Source: an uncultured bacterium (GTDB taxonomy: Bacteria; Patescibacteriota; Minisyncoccia; Phycocordibacterales; UBA9973). Taken from it: DNA of 40,071 bases. The first letter of the stretch is position 1. Each line of letters opens with the position of its first letter. The stretch covers positions 1-40,071 of the forward strand of contig CAIYVW010000019.1 of the NCBI GenBank assembly GCA_903929735.1, given 5' to 3'. The position numbers and the translations under genes are program-made. The notes below the pieces were generated by a model. It saw only the letters and a program-made list of their open reading frames with translations, had not been told where the DNA came from and did no database searches. Positions 24,244 through 31,513 of the stretch are shown here, one piece after another.

Positions 24244-24876
24244 ATGATGAAACAATTTAGATTAGACCAGCTTGCCGATAGTATATTTGCTATTGTCATG
24301 ACTATTTTAGTTTTCGATATAAGAGTTCCTGAATTTGCTGGAGTTGTTACCAATGGAATATTAGTACACTCTCTTATCAATATGTACCCGCTCTTCCTAA
24401 GTTACTTACTTAGTTTCTCTCTCATCTTTACATATTGGAGAAGTCATCATTTCATAGCATCAGTTTTAGTAAAAAATATAGATACACAATTCGCAAACTT
24501 AAATGGAATATTTTTCTTCCTTGTTGGACTTGTTCCCTTCTCGTCTCATTTCTTAGGTACATACATATCTGCACAAGCATCGACTATATTCTTTGCAATA
24601 AATATTATTCTCATAGGACTATCACTTTCTGCTATGCGTAGTTATGCAATAAAGTCTCGAACAATAGAGAATACACCTTTCACAAAAGTTGAGAATGATC
24701 ATGCGAAGATGCACATACTCTTCCCTGTCATATCAGCGGTACTTGCAATCTTGGTATCATTCGTAAGTACAAAACTTGCTCTTGTTCTTTTTACACTAGC
24801 TATCCTTTTCAACCTCTCAAGCAAAGGTACAAGTTACCTATACTTCTTTGTAAAGATATTTAAGAAAAATAAATAA
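24244..24876 (+). CDS. TMEM175/DUF1211 family potassium channel-like protein
   Basis: A 210-aa protein with about six membrane helices. The first helix has RLDQLADSIFAIVMTILVFDI, which matches the R-x-x-x-F-S-D-x-V-x-A-I-x-x-T-L signature of DUF1211/TMEM175. Here the FSD is replaced by LAD-S, a variation at the normally invariant filter helix. The second conserved region, FTYWRSHHF, is intact (W-x-x-H-H). Bacterial members form K+-permeable tetrameric channels; with the altered filter motif, selectivity is uncertain. The gene ends in a 60-nt perfectly palindromic terminator. Confidence 0.85.
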   Translation: MMKQFRLDQLADSIFAIVMTILVFDIRVPEFAGVVTNGILVHSLINMYPLFLSYLLSFSLIFTYWRSHHFIASVLVKNIDTQFANLNGIFFFLVGLVPFSSHFLGTYISAQASTIFFAINIILIGLSLSAMRSYAIKSRTIENTPFTKVENDHAKMHILFPVISAVLAILVSFVSTKLALVLFTLAILFNLSSKGTSYLYFFVKIFKKNK

Positions 24877-24879
24877 TCT

Positions 24880-24939
24880 GAATTAAAAAACAGTATAGGA
24901 TTTATGCATATGCATAAATCCTATACTGTTTTTTAATTC
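24880..24939. terminator. 60-nt perfect palindrome acting as bidirectional terminator
   Basis: 30 bp of uninterrupted reverse complementarity, centred on ATGCAT at 24907-24912, with A6 and T6 tracts within the arms. It lies 4 nt after the TMEM175-type gene's stop and 26 nt before the gpsA stop. It is far longer than other terminators here. Confidence 0.85.
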
Positions 24940-24964
24940 TTAATTAGTAATTATTAATTAAGAA

Positions 24965-25804
24965 TTATTCTATCATGTCTGCTAATTTCTTAACTGCTTC
25001 ATCTACTAACATACCTTCAAAAACTACCCTGTGAATTAATTTAAAAAATCTTAAATCCATATTCAAAGTACCTTCCATTTTTAAAATATTTTTTAAAGAA
25101 GAAATCCCTTCTTTGGGGTAAGTCATCTCTTTTGAAACATCTTCAAATGCTCTTCCCTTACCTATCTCTATTCCTAGTATTCTACTACGTGATCTTAAGA
25201 ATAAATCTCCGGCACACGTAAATCCTAAAAAGGTATTAGGATTTGCACCTAAGCAAACTCCTATTTTTTGTATTTCTTGTAAACCTTTTGAATAAATAAA
25301 AGCCTGAGTATTCTCTCCAAATCCTGCTCCTTCTACAAGTCCTACAAATATACCTACTGTATTCTTCAGAGCAGAGCCTACTTGGACACCGATTATATCA
25401 TCAGAAAGTTCTATATATAGATTATCTAGTTCTATTTGTTTTTTAAGTAATTCCTTACCTTCTCCACCAGCAAGAACCATAATAGAGAAAACACCATTTC
25501 TTAATTCTTCTGCTAGTGTAGGTCCATAAAGAAAATATATTTGATTATTAGGAAATTCTCTTTCTATAACTACTGAAAATAATTCTCCACTTTTATCAAA
25601 ACCTTTTGAACAAATTATTATCTTCTGGTCTGTTATGTCGTTCTTATAAGACATCAACACACCTGATACAGCGTAAGAAGGTACTGCTACTAGTATAGTG
25701 TCACAATCTTTAATAGTATTTTTAATAATCGTATGACCATTTAATGCTAAACGAGATGATATAGCAGAACCGAATACTCCGTGACCCAAGATTGCAATTT
25801 TCAT
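24965..25804 (-). CDS. gpsA: Glycerol-3-phosphate dehydrogenase (NAD(P)+)
   Basis: The enzyme reduces dihydroxyacetone phosphate to sn-glycerol 3-phosphate. The N-terminus MKIAILGHGVFGSAISSRLA is the dinucleotide-binding loop (GxGxxG, usually GAGSWGTA). The substrate region has IYFLYGPTLAEEL, and the catalytic Lys lies in GSALKNTVGIFVG. FLGFTCAGDLFLRSRSR corresponds to the family's GDLxLTC/S-RN region. At 279 aa it is shorter than the usual ~330, mainly through trimmed loops, as is common in reduced genomes. It is downstream of ddl, 51 nt apart. Confidence 0.92.
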   Translation of the reverse strand: MKIAILGHGVFGSAISSRLALNGHTIIKNTIKDCDTILVAVPSYAVSGVLMSYKNDITDQKIIICSKGFDKSGELFSVVIEREFPNNQIYFLYGPTLAEELRNGVFSIMVLAGGEGKELLKKQIELDNLYIELSDDIIGVQVGSALKNTVGIFVGLVEGAGFGENTQAFIYSKGLQEIQKIGVCLGANPNTFLGFTCAGDLFLRSRSRILGIEIGKGRAFEDVSKEMTYPKEGISSLKNILKMEGTLNMDLRFFKLIHRVVFEGMLVDEAVKKLADMIE

Positions 25805-25855
25805 ATATTAATAGAATAAGACTGATTCTAGAATTAATTTCAGATTAAATAATAA

Positions 25856-26854
25856 TTATCTTTTTAAAGCTAAAGTAAGAATATGATCAATAAAAGTAGG
25901 AACATCTGATCCTACAGCATAGAGCATTTTAGGAATAAGAGAATGGTCAGTTAGTCCAGGTAGTGTGTTTACTTCTAGAGCATAAATCCCTTTATTTGGA
26001 TGAACAATAAAGTCACTCCTAGAATAATGATCTAGGTTGAGTCCTGTATGTATAAGTCCGGCTAGTCTTGAGAGTTCTTCCTTTTCTAAATTAGAAAAAT
26101 TTCCTGGACAAATATATTCAGCTGAAACATATTTTGCTTCGTAGTCAAAGAAATCTTTTTCTTTCGGAAGTTTTATTTCAGTTGAAGGTAACACATAAAC
26201 TTTTTTATCTCTAAAATTATTGATTACTCCGACAGTAGCTTCTTTACCTTCTATAACTTCTTCCACTAAAATATCTGTCTCTAGATTAATGCCTTCTAAG
26301 AAAGCATTCACAAGATCAACATAAGTCTTGCATATTTTCATACCGACAGAAGAACCACCAGATAGTGGCTTCAGTATCCAATAAGGAGAAAGCTTTTCGT
26401 GAATTTGTTTAGAAATATTCCTAGAGTATGTTTCTATAGGGCCATCTATCTCTTCTATATATCTAGAAACTACAAAATAGTTAGGCGTCTTAATTCCTAA
26501 CTTAATGAATTGTTCTTTTGCTAAAATTTTATTAAAACCAACAGCAGAAGGTAGAGCTCCTGAACCAGTATAAGGAATATTCCATATATTAAGATACTGT
26601 TGAACTTTTCCATCTTCTCCATAATCTCCATGCAAGGCGTTAAAAACAACATCGACTGAATTAGAAACTTCTTCCATGCTTATTGGCTTACCACTTATAT
26701 GCCAAGTTCCATCTTTATCTATCAATATATCTATTGCCTTATATTTATTATTCAACCTATCACTCCTCAGATGAGAAAGGACGTTACTACCTGTTTTAAG
26801 AGATACTTCATATTCAGAGCTTATACCACCACGAATAACTCCAACTTTTATCAT
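25856..26854 (-). CDS. ddl: D-alanine--D-alanine ligase
   Basis: An ATP-grasp enzyme of 332 aa that joins two D-Ala for the stem peptide. The N-terminal VGVIRGGISSEYEVSLKTG is the usual GGxSxExxVSLxSG. FNALHGDYGEDGKVQ and IPYTGSGALPSAVGFNKILAK are D-Ala/ATP contacts. ILKPLSGGSSVGM is the ATP-grasp loop. SDFIVHPNKGIYALEVNTLPGLT holds the Mg2+ ligands (E, N). The active-site Ser and Lys are present. The -10 TGGTATAAT is 8 nt before the ATG. It works with alr at 10-11 kb. Confidence 0.96.
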   Translation of the reverse strand: MIKVGVIRGGISSEYEVSLKTGSNVLSHLRSDRLNNKYKAIDILIDKDGTWHISGKPISMEEVSNSVDVVFNALHGDYGEDGKVQQYLNIWNIPYTGSGALPSAVGFNKILAKEQFIKLGIKTPNYFVVSRYIEEIDGPIETYSRNISKQIHEKLSPYWILKPLSGGSSVGMKICKTYVDLVNAFLEGINLETDILVEEVIEGKEATVGVINNFRDKKVYVLPSTEIKLPKEKDFFDYEAKYVSAEYICPGNFSNLEKEELSRLAGLIHTGLNLDHYSRSDFIVHPNKGIYALEVNTLPGLTDHSLIPKMLYAVGSDVPTFIDHILTLALKR

Positions 26855-26862
26855 ATCAGGAT

Positions 26863-26871
26863 ATTATACCA
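26863..26871 (-). promoter_or_regulatory. Extended -10 promoter, leaderless, for ddl
   Basis: TGG-TATAAT on the minus strand, 8 nt before the ddl ATG. Confidence 0.6.
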
Positions 26872-26879
26872 AGTTATAT

Positions 26880-28235
26880 TTAATTTAAAAAGCTCTTATT
26901 TCTTTTTTGTTTATGAAATGTAATAGCAAAACGATGAGACTCATTATTCGCAAGTAAAATATTCTTCTTATATGTTTTAATTATAGATTCGTCCCCTACT
27001 ATAGCTTTCGGTCTATGGCGTTCATCCTTCACTACACCAACTATAGGTATATCGAATTGATAGCGATTTAAAACCCTCTTGGCCACATTTATCTGGGCAG
27101 TACTCCCATCCACAATTACAAGACTAGGGAGACCCCACTCTGTATGTCTTAGACGTCTAGAGAGGACTTCTTCGAGAGCTCCGGTATCATTGGCGCCATC
27201 TTGAGTACGAATTATAAACTTCCTATATTCATTCTTATTCACTTCTCCGTTCTCGATAACAGTCATAACTCCTACCATATTCTTGCCTCCCATGTGAGCG
27301 ATATCATAGGCTTCTATGCGAAACGTAGCGAGAATATTCAAATTTTTACTCGTGTAGGGCCCCTCTGGGGTAAAGCGAGAAAAATTTGAATACTCTCGCG
27401 GAGTGAAAAGTGCTTCTTCTTTTAATAAAGCTATATCATTTATATGTTCAAGTGCAAAAATTCTTTTTTTAATTTCTCCAGCTTTTTCAAATTCTTTTTT
27501 CTTGGCAAAAGAAAGCATCTCTTTCCTGAGATTTATAATAATATTTTTTTTCTTTCCTTGAAAAAATAATTTAAGATTTTTTATATTATTTTTATACATG
27601 CTTTGATGATCAGAAAAAAGCTTCTTTTCTTCGGGTCCTCGGATGAGGGAGGAATAGGGGCCAGACCAGCTTAGAAAAGAACTTTTCTTCTTCCCATTAT
27701 TAAAAACAAAGTCAGGTATGAGCCCTAGCTGTTTATAAAATTCAATATTATTCTTCTTGGCAGAATCATTATCTATATATGGGAAAATTCTACGAATAAT
27801 CTTCATAGCTTCACGTAGTTGAAGTCCATTTGGATACGGACCGTATACTTTACTATATTCTTTTTTATTCAAACCTCTACCTCTAATCATTAATACCTTG
27901 GGTAGTTTATCTTTTGTAATACAAACAAAGTTGAAGCTCTTATTGTCCTTTTCTTTTGTATTATATTTCGGCTTATATTTCTTAATTAAATTAGCCTCTA
28001 GAATCAAAGATTCTAGGACACTATCTGTCTCTTGCCACTCCACATTGTCAGCTTTTACTGTCATATCAAGTATCATAGGACCACGAGTAGAGATAAGGTC
28101 TTTCGAAAAGTAACTCCTTACCCTATCACGTAAAGATGTCGCTTTCCCTATATAAAGTATATTTTTGCCCATTTTAAAGAAATAAACCCCTGGTTTATCT
28201 GGCATTTTTAATTTCTTTAACTGTTGACTATTCAT
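26880..28235 (-). CDS. uvrC: Excinuclease ABC subunit C, lacking C-terminal HhH domain and carrying two palindromic insertions
   Basis: UvrC makes both incisions in nucleotide excision repair. The GIY-YIG nuclease domain is at residues 9-90 (KPGVYFFKMGKNILYIGKA, then SLRDRVRSYF). The UVR (UvrB-binding) motif KEFEKAGEIKKRIFALE is at about 250-266. The RNase-H-like 5'-nuclease part has IEAYDIAHMGGKNMVGVM, LVIVDGSTAQINVAKRVL and AITFHKQKR. The protein is 451 aa and stops right after the family's AxTxHR-type motif, so the (HhH)2 domain is missing. Two hairpin-forming in-frame inserts interrupt it, at about residues 183-208 and 280-303, both containing GPY(S/T)S. The catalytic blocks themselves are intact. 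Confidence 0.94.
   Translation of the reverse strand: MNSQQLKKLKMPDKPGVYFFKMGKNILYIGKATSLRDRVRSYFSKDLISTRGPMILDMTVKADNVEWQETDSVLESLILEANLIKKYKPKYNTKEKDNKSFNFVCITKDKLPKVLMIRGRGLNKKEYSKVYGPYPNGLQLREAMKIIRRIFPYIDNDSAKKNNIEFYKQLGLIPDFVFNNGKKKSSFLSWSGPYSSLIRGPEEKKLFSDHQSMYKNNIKNLKLFFQGKKKNIIINLRKEMLSFAKKKEFEKAGEIKKRIFALEHINDIALLKEEALFTPREYSNFSRFTPEGPYTSKNLNILATFRIEAYDIAHMGGKNMVGVMTVIENGEVNKNEYRKFIIRTQDGANDTGALEEVLSRRLRHTEWGLPSLVIVDGSTAQINVAKRVLNRYQFDIPIVGVVKDERHRPKAIVGDESIIKTYKKNILLANNESHRFAITFHKQKRNKSFLN
27329..27398. repeat. Palindromic in-frame element in uvrC (element uvrC-1)
   Basis: A 70-nt inverted repeat. The arm CGAGAATATTCAAATTTTT at 27329-27347 pairs with AAAAATTTGAATACTCTCG at 27380-27398, with one mismatch in 19 bp. 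A further CTCG/CGAG pairing lies inside. It encodes about 24 residues (REYSNFSRFTPEGPYTSKN, then LNILA) between the UVR region and IEAYDIAH, where standard UvrC has a short linker. Confidence 0.8.
27612..27689. repeat. Palindromic in-frame element in uvrC (element uvrC-2)
   Basis: An imperfect inverted repeat. AGAAAAAAGCTTCTTTTCTT (27612-27631) pairs with CTTAGAAAAGAACTTTTCTT (27670-27689) with a small bulge; GGTCC and GGACC-like inner pairing flanks the centre. It encodes SSFLSWSGPYSSLIRGPEEK. GPYSS resembles GPYTS in the other uvrC element. Confidence 0.6.
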
Positions 28236-28289
28236 GGTATATATATTAGATTAAAAACTAGAATAGTACAAACCTTAAATTTTAATCCT

Positions 28290-28592
28290 ATGGACAGTAA
28301 GGAAAGTGTTGGGAAAAGTGGATTAGAAGTTTCTATCCAAAAAACTTCAAGGAAAGAAGGATGCAAATCTGGAGTAATGGTTGGTAATAAAAAGAAATTT
28401 ATATTACACAGTTCCATTAAACCCGGATATGAGATTATGGCATCAAGAGAAAGGGATTCTATTGACCCCCGAAATCAAAACAAGAAAATCCCCGTAACAA
28501 CTAGGGTTTTAGGAATCAAAGAAATTGAGGAAAATGTTTTTGAAGTAGAGACAGAAACTTCTTTTTACGAAGTAAAGCTTCACAAAAACTGA
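28290..28592 (+). CDS. Small hypothetical protein
   Basis: The ATG at 28290 gives 100 aa. An upstream in-frame start at 28224 overlaps uvrC's 5' end and looks unlikely. The sequence starts MDSKESVGKSGLEVSIQKTS and has KKKFILHSSIKPGYEIMASR. It ends in a beta-rich stretch, FEVETETSFYEVKLHKN, and a TGA stop. There are no membrane segments. It has no recognised family; the all-beta, basic character is compatible with a small nucleic-acid- or protein-binding fold. It is followed at once by the terminator shared with uvrA. Confidence 0.6.
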   Translation: MDSKESVGKSGLEVSIQKTSRKEGCKSGVMVGNKKKFILHSSIKPGYEIMASRERDSIDPRNQNKKIPVTTRVLGIKEIEENVFEVETETSFYEVKLHKN

Positions 28593-28597
28593 ACAAA

Positions 28598-28622
28598 AAA
28601 AGGAGCAATTTTTGCTCCTTTT
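28598..28622. terminator. Bidirectional terminator between the small hypothetical gene and uvrA
   Basis: GGAGCAA, TTT, TTGCTCC with A-rich and T-rich flanks; serves both converging genes. Confidence 0.8.
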
Positions 28623-28625
28623 CTT

Positions 28626-31232
28626 TTATTTTTTTCTTAATACTTTTTTCAAATATTTACCAGTGTGACTACCTGGTGTATTTGCAACTTCTTCAGGAGT
28701 ACCTCGAGCTACTATCTTTCCTCCTTTCAAACCGCCTTCAGGTCCAATGTCTATAATATAATCTGAACTTTTTATTATATCCATATTGTGTTCTATCAAT
28801 ATGACACTATTACCTTTATTCACTAGTCTATTTAAGACTTCAAGTAATTTAGAGACATCATCATAATGAAGACCTACAGTTGGTTCATCTAGTAGATAAG
28901 CTGTCTTTTCTAAATATGGCTTATATAGTTCTGAAGAAATTTTAACTCTTTGTGCTTCACCTCCTGAAAGTGTAGTTGCTGACTGTCCAAGCTTTACATA
29001 ACCAAGTCCAACATCCATAAGAGTTTTCATTCGATCATAAACAGCGGGTATCTCTTCATAGAAAACTATAGCTTCTTCTATGGTCATTTGAAGAACTTCA
29101 TAAATATTTTTCTTTTTATATTTTACAGTCAAAGTCTCTTTATCGAATCTTTTACCATTGCAAACATCACAAGTCACATAAACTGTTGGCAAGAAATGCA
29201 TCTCAACTGCAACTTCTCCGTTACCTTCACAAGCTTCACAGCGGCCACCTTTTACATTAAAAGAGAATCTATTGGCTTTCCATCCTTTCAAACGAGCTTC
29301 ATCACTTAAAGCAAAAAGGTCACGTATATGAGTAAAGGCTCCTGTATACGTAGCAATATTTGAACGAGGAGTTCTACCTATCGGAGACTGATCAATAAGA
29401 ACAACTCTAGATAAATATTCTGAACCAGTAAAAGAAGCACAATTGTAAATCTTTGCACTTCTAAACTTTCTTTCATATCTAGCTTGCAGATTCTTATGTA
29501 AAATTTCATACATAAAAGAACTTTTCCCTGACCCTGAAACTCCGGTAATAGTTACTAATTTACCTAATGGAATTTCTGCATTTAAATTATTTATATTAAA
29601 AATATTTCCACCTATTATTTTTAATGAACCTTTATCATTTATTCTTCTTTTTTCTGGAATCTCAATTCTCGCTTCATTTCTAAGATATGCTAAAGTTCGA
29701 GATTTTGAAGGATTTGTAGGAGCATTAAGTAAAGTCTCTAAGTAATCTGATACTATAACTTCTCCTCCATGGACTCCTGCCTTAGGGCCAATATCAATAA
29801 TATAATCTGAAGCATAAATAGTGTCTTCGTCATGTTCAACTATAATGATAGTATTACCCAAATCACGAAGATTCTCTAATGTCTTAATAAGACGATCATT
29901 ATCTCTCTGGTGAAGTCCAATAGTAGGTTCATCTAAAACATAAAGAGCTCCAACTAGACGAGAGCCTAGCTGAGAAGCAAGACGAATTCTTTGAGCTTCT
30001 CCTCCTGATAGAGTATTAGCTTTTCTATCTAGTGATAAGTAATCGAGCCCTACATTTAATAAGAACTGCAATCGAGCTTCGATTTCTTTTATTACTACTT
30101 TCGATATTTCTTTTTCTTGATCATTTAGTTTAAGTTCTATAAAGAAATCTGCAACATCTGATATAGACAAACTAGTAACTTCTACTATATTTAAGCCATT
30201 CTTTTTATCTTCTTTTGAAGAACTTCCTAAATATACATGTAAGGCTTCTGTTCTTAATCTTAATCCATGACAATCATCACAGGCTTCTGTCCCTCCAAAA
30301 TATTTAGTCCCAAGTCCATTACATGTAGGACAAGCTCCATTAGGAGAATTAAATGAGAATAATCTTGGTTCTATCTCAGGAAAAGCAAAGCCATCATTGG
30401 CACAAGAAAATTTCGATGACATTAGGTATTCATCTTCATCTACTTTAATAATAACTAAACCATCAGATTCCAATAACGCTCTTTCTACACTTTCAGCAAG
30501 ACGAGAGAAAGAATCTTTCTCATTATCTTTAAATTCATGAATAGCAAAATTATCTACAATAACTTCAATGTCATGCTTTTTTGTTTTAGTGATATCTATT
30601 CTTTCTCTTAATTTTTTAATTTCTCCATCAAGACGAACTTCTGCAAAACCTTTATTAAGTAAATCATATAGAAGTTGATAATACTCTCCCTTTCTACCTC
30701 TTACAACTGGTGAAAGGATAGATATAGGAGCTTCATTCCACTCTACTCCCATAACTTTCTTTTTTTTATTATCTTTTTGAAAATTTTTAATCTTATCTAT
30801 TGCAAAATGAAGTATCTCATCATTCGATAATTTCTTTATTTCTGTACCACAAAGCGGACAGTGTGGGTGTCCTATGCGTGCATACAAAACACGAAGATAA
30901 TCATATATCTCAGTGATAGTAGCGACTGTCGAACGAGGGTTATTGGACCTAGACTTCTGGTCGATAGATATAGCAGGAGAGAGCCCTGTAATCTCATCCA
31001 CATCAGGCTTTGGCATTTGATTTAAGAATTGACGAGCATAAGCAGAAAGACTCTCTACATAACGACGCTGGCCCTCAGCAAAAATCGTATCAAAGGCTAA
31101 AGAAGACTTCCCAGACCCTGACATACCTGTGATTACTACCATTTTATTACGAGGCATCTCAACATTAATATTCTTTAAGTTATGAGTTCTTGCTCCTTTT
31201 ATTATTATTTTTTCATTCGTTTCTTTTTTCAT
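28626..31232 (-). CDS. uvrA: Excinuclease ABC subunit A
   Basis: UvrA is the damage-sensing ATPase dimer of excision repair. I choose ATG at 31232 (868 aa): the protein there begins [20 protein letters not shown], the normal UvrA start. An upstream extension to 31355 has no family counterpart. The two ABC modules show [20 protein letters not shown] and [15 protein letters not shown], signature sequences [17 protein letters not shown] and [15 protein letters not shown], and Walker B regions [12 protein letters not shown] and [11 protein letters not shown]. Zinc modules are visible as CPLC, CPTC, CDDC and CEAC/CDVC pairs. It is about 70 aa shorter than E. coli UvrA, through small domain trimming. 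Confidence 0.97.
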   Translation of the reverse strand: MKKETNEKIIIKGARTHNLKNINVEMPRNKMVVITGMSGSGKSSLAFDTIFAEGQRRYVESLSAYARQFLNQMPKPDVDEITGLSPAISIDQKSRSNNPRSTVATITEIYDYLRVLYARIGHPHCPLCGTEIKKLSNDEILHFAIDKIKNFQKDNKKKKVMGVEWNEAPISILSPVVRGRKGEYYQLLYDLLNKGFAEVRLDGEIKKLRERIDITKTKKHDIEVIVDNFAIHEFKDNEKDSFSRLAESVERALLESDGLVIIKVDEDEYLMSSKFSCANDGFAFPEIEPRLFSFNSPNGACPTCNGLGTKYFGGTEACDDCHGLRLRTEALHVYLGSSSKEDKKNGLNIVEVTSLSISDVADFFIELKLNDQEKEISKVVIKEIEARLQFLLNVGLDYLSLDRKANTLSGGEAQRIRLASQLGSRLVGALYVLDEPTIGLHQRDNDRLIKTLENLRDLGNTIIIVEHDEDTIYASDYIIDIGPKAGVHGGEVIVSDYLETLLNAPTNPSKSRTLAYLRNEARIEIPEKRRINDKGSLKIIGGNIFNINNLNAEIPLGKLVTITGVSGSGKSSFMYEILHKNLQARYERKFRSAKIYNCASFTGSEYLSRVVLIDQSPIGRTPRSNIATYTGAFTHIRDLFALSDEARLKGWKANRFSFNVKGGRCEACEGNGEVAVEMHFLPTVYVTCDVCNGKRFDKETLTVKYKKKNIYEVLQMTIEEAIVFYEEIPAVYDRMKTLMDVGLGYVKLGQSATTLSGGEAQRVKISSELYKPYLEKTAYLLDEPTVGLHYDDVSKLLEVLNRLVNKGNSVILIEHNMDIIKSSDYIIDIGPEGGLKGGKIVARGTPEEVANTPGSHTGKYLKKVLRKK

Positions 31233-31313
31233 GACTAAATATATTCCCCACATTTCTCTTAGAGGGGGTCTATCAATATTAAACTGTATTAATGATAACA
31301 CGAATATTAATAC

Positions 31314-31342
31314 TTGACAAACAAAAGAAAATTGGCTAATAT
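31314..31342 (+). promoter_or_regulatory. Strong promoter of the tRNA-Lys-like gene
   Basis: TTGACA (31314-31319), 17-nt spacer, TAATAT (31337-31342); transcription start expected about 5 nt before the tRNA. This is the most consensus-like promoter in the window. Confidence 0.7.
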
Positions 31343-31354
31343 CAATAAAAATCA

Positions 31355-31427
31355 TCGGGATTAGCTTAATGGCTAGAGCGTCTGATTCTTGATCAGGAGA
31401 TGGGAGTTCGAATCTTCTATTCCCGAC
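31355..31427 (+). tRNA. tRNA-Lys-like (anticodon CTT), atypical
   Basis: The D arm GCTT/GAGC with GG in the loop, anticodon stem TCTGA/TCAGG, T loop TTCGAAT and T stem GGGAG/CTTCT (with two G-U pairs) are all good. The loop TTCTTGA gives anticodon CTT (Lys, AAG). Two oddities: position 37 is G where tRNAs reading ANN codons normally have A, and the acceptor stem TCGGGAT pairs with ATTCCCGA only if one T is bulged. No CCA is encoded. It has a near-consensus promoter, so it is probably expressed. Confidence 0.75.
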
Positions 31428-31461
31428 ATTTTATTGTCCTTTTGTTCATAGTTTCTCAATA

Positions 31462-31513
31462 GGTGGAAATTTCCACCACCACGAAAAGCTGTCGTTAACT
31501 CGGCAGCTTTTTT
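31462..31513 (+). terminator. Palindrome and terminator after the tRNA-Lys-like gene
   Basis: A 16-nt perfect palindrome GGTGGAAATTTCCACC (31462-31477) is followed by a second stem AAAAGCTGTCG/CGGCAGCTTTT (one G-U pair) ending in six T. The T tract overlaps the uvrB stop region on the other strand. Confidence 0.65.

Noticed and set aside
31233-31355. N-terminal extension of UvrA
   Set aside because: No UvrA homologue has such a segment; the family start [20 protein letters not shown] begins at 31232.
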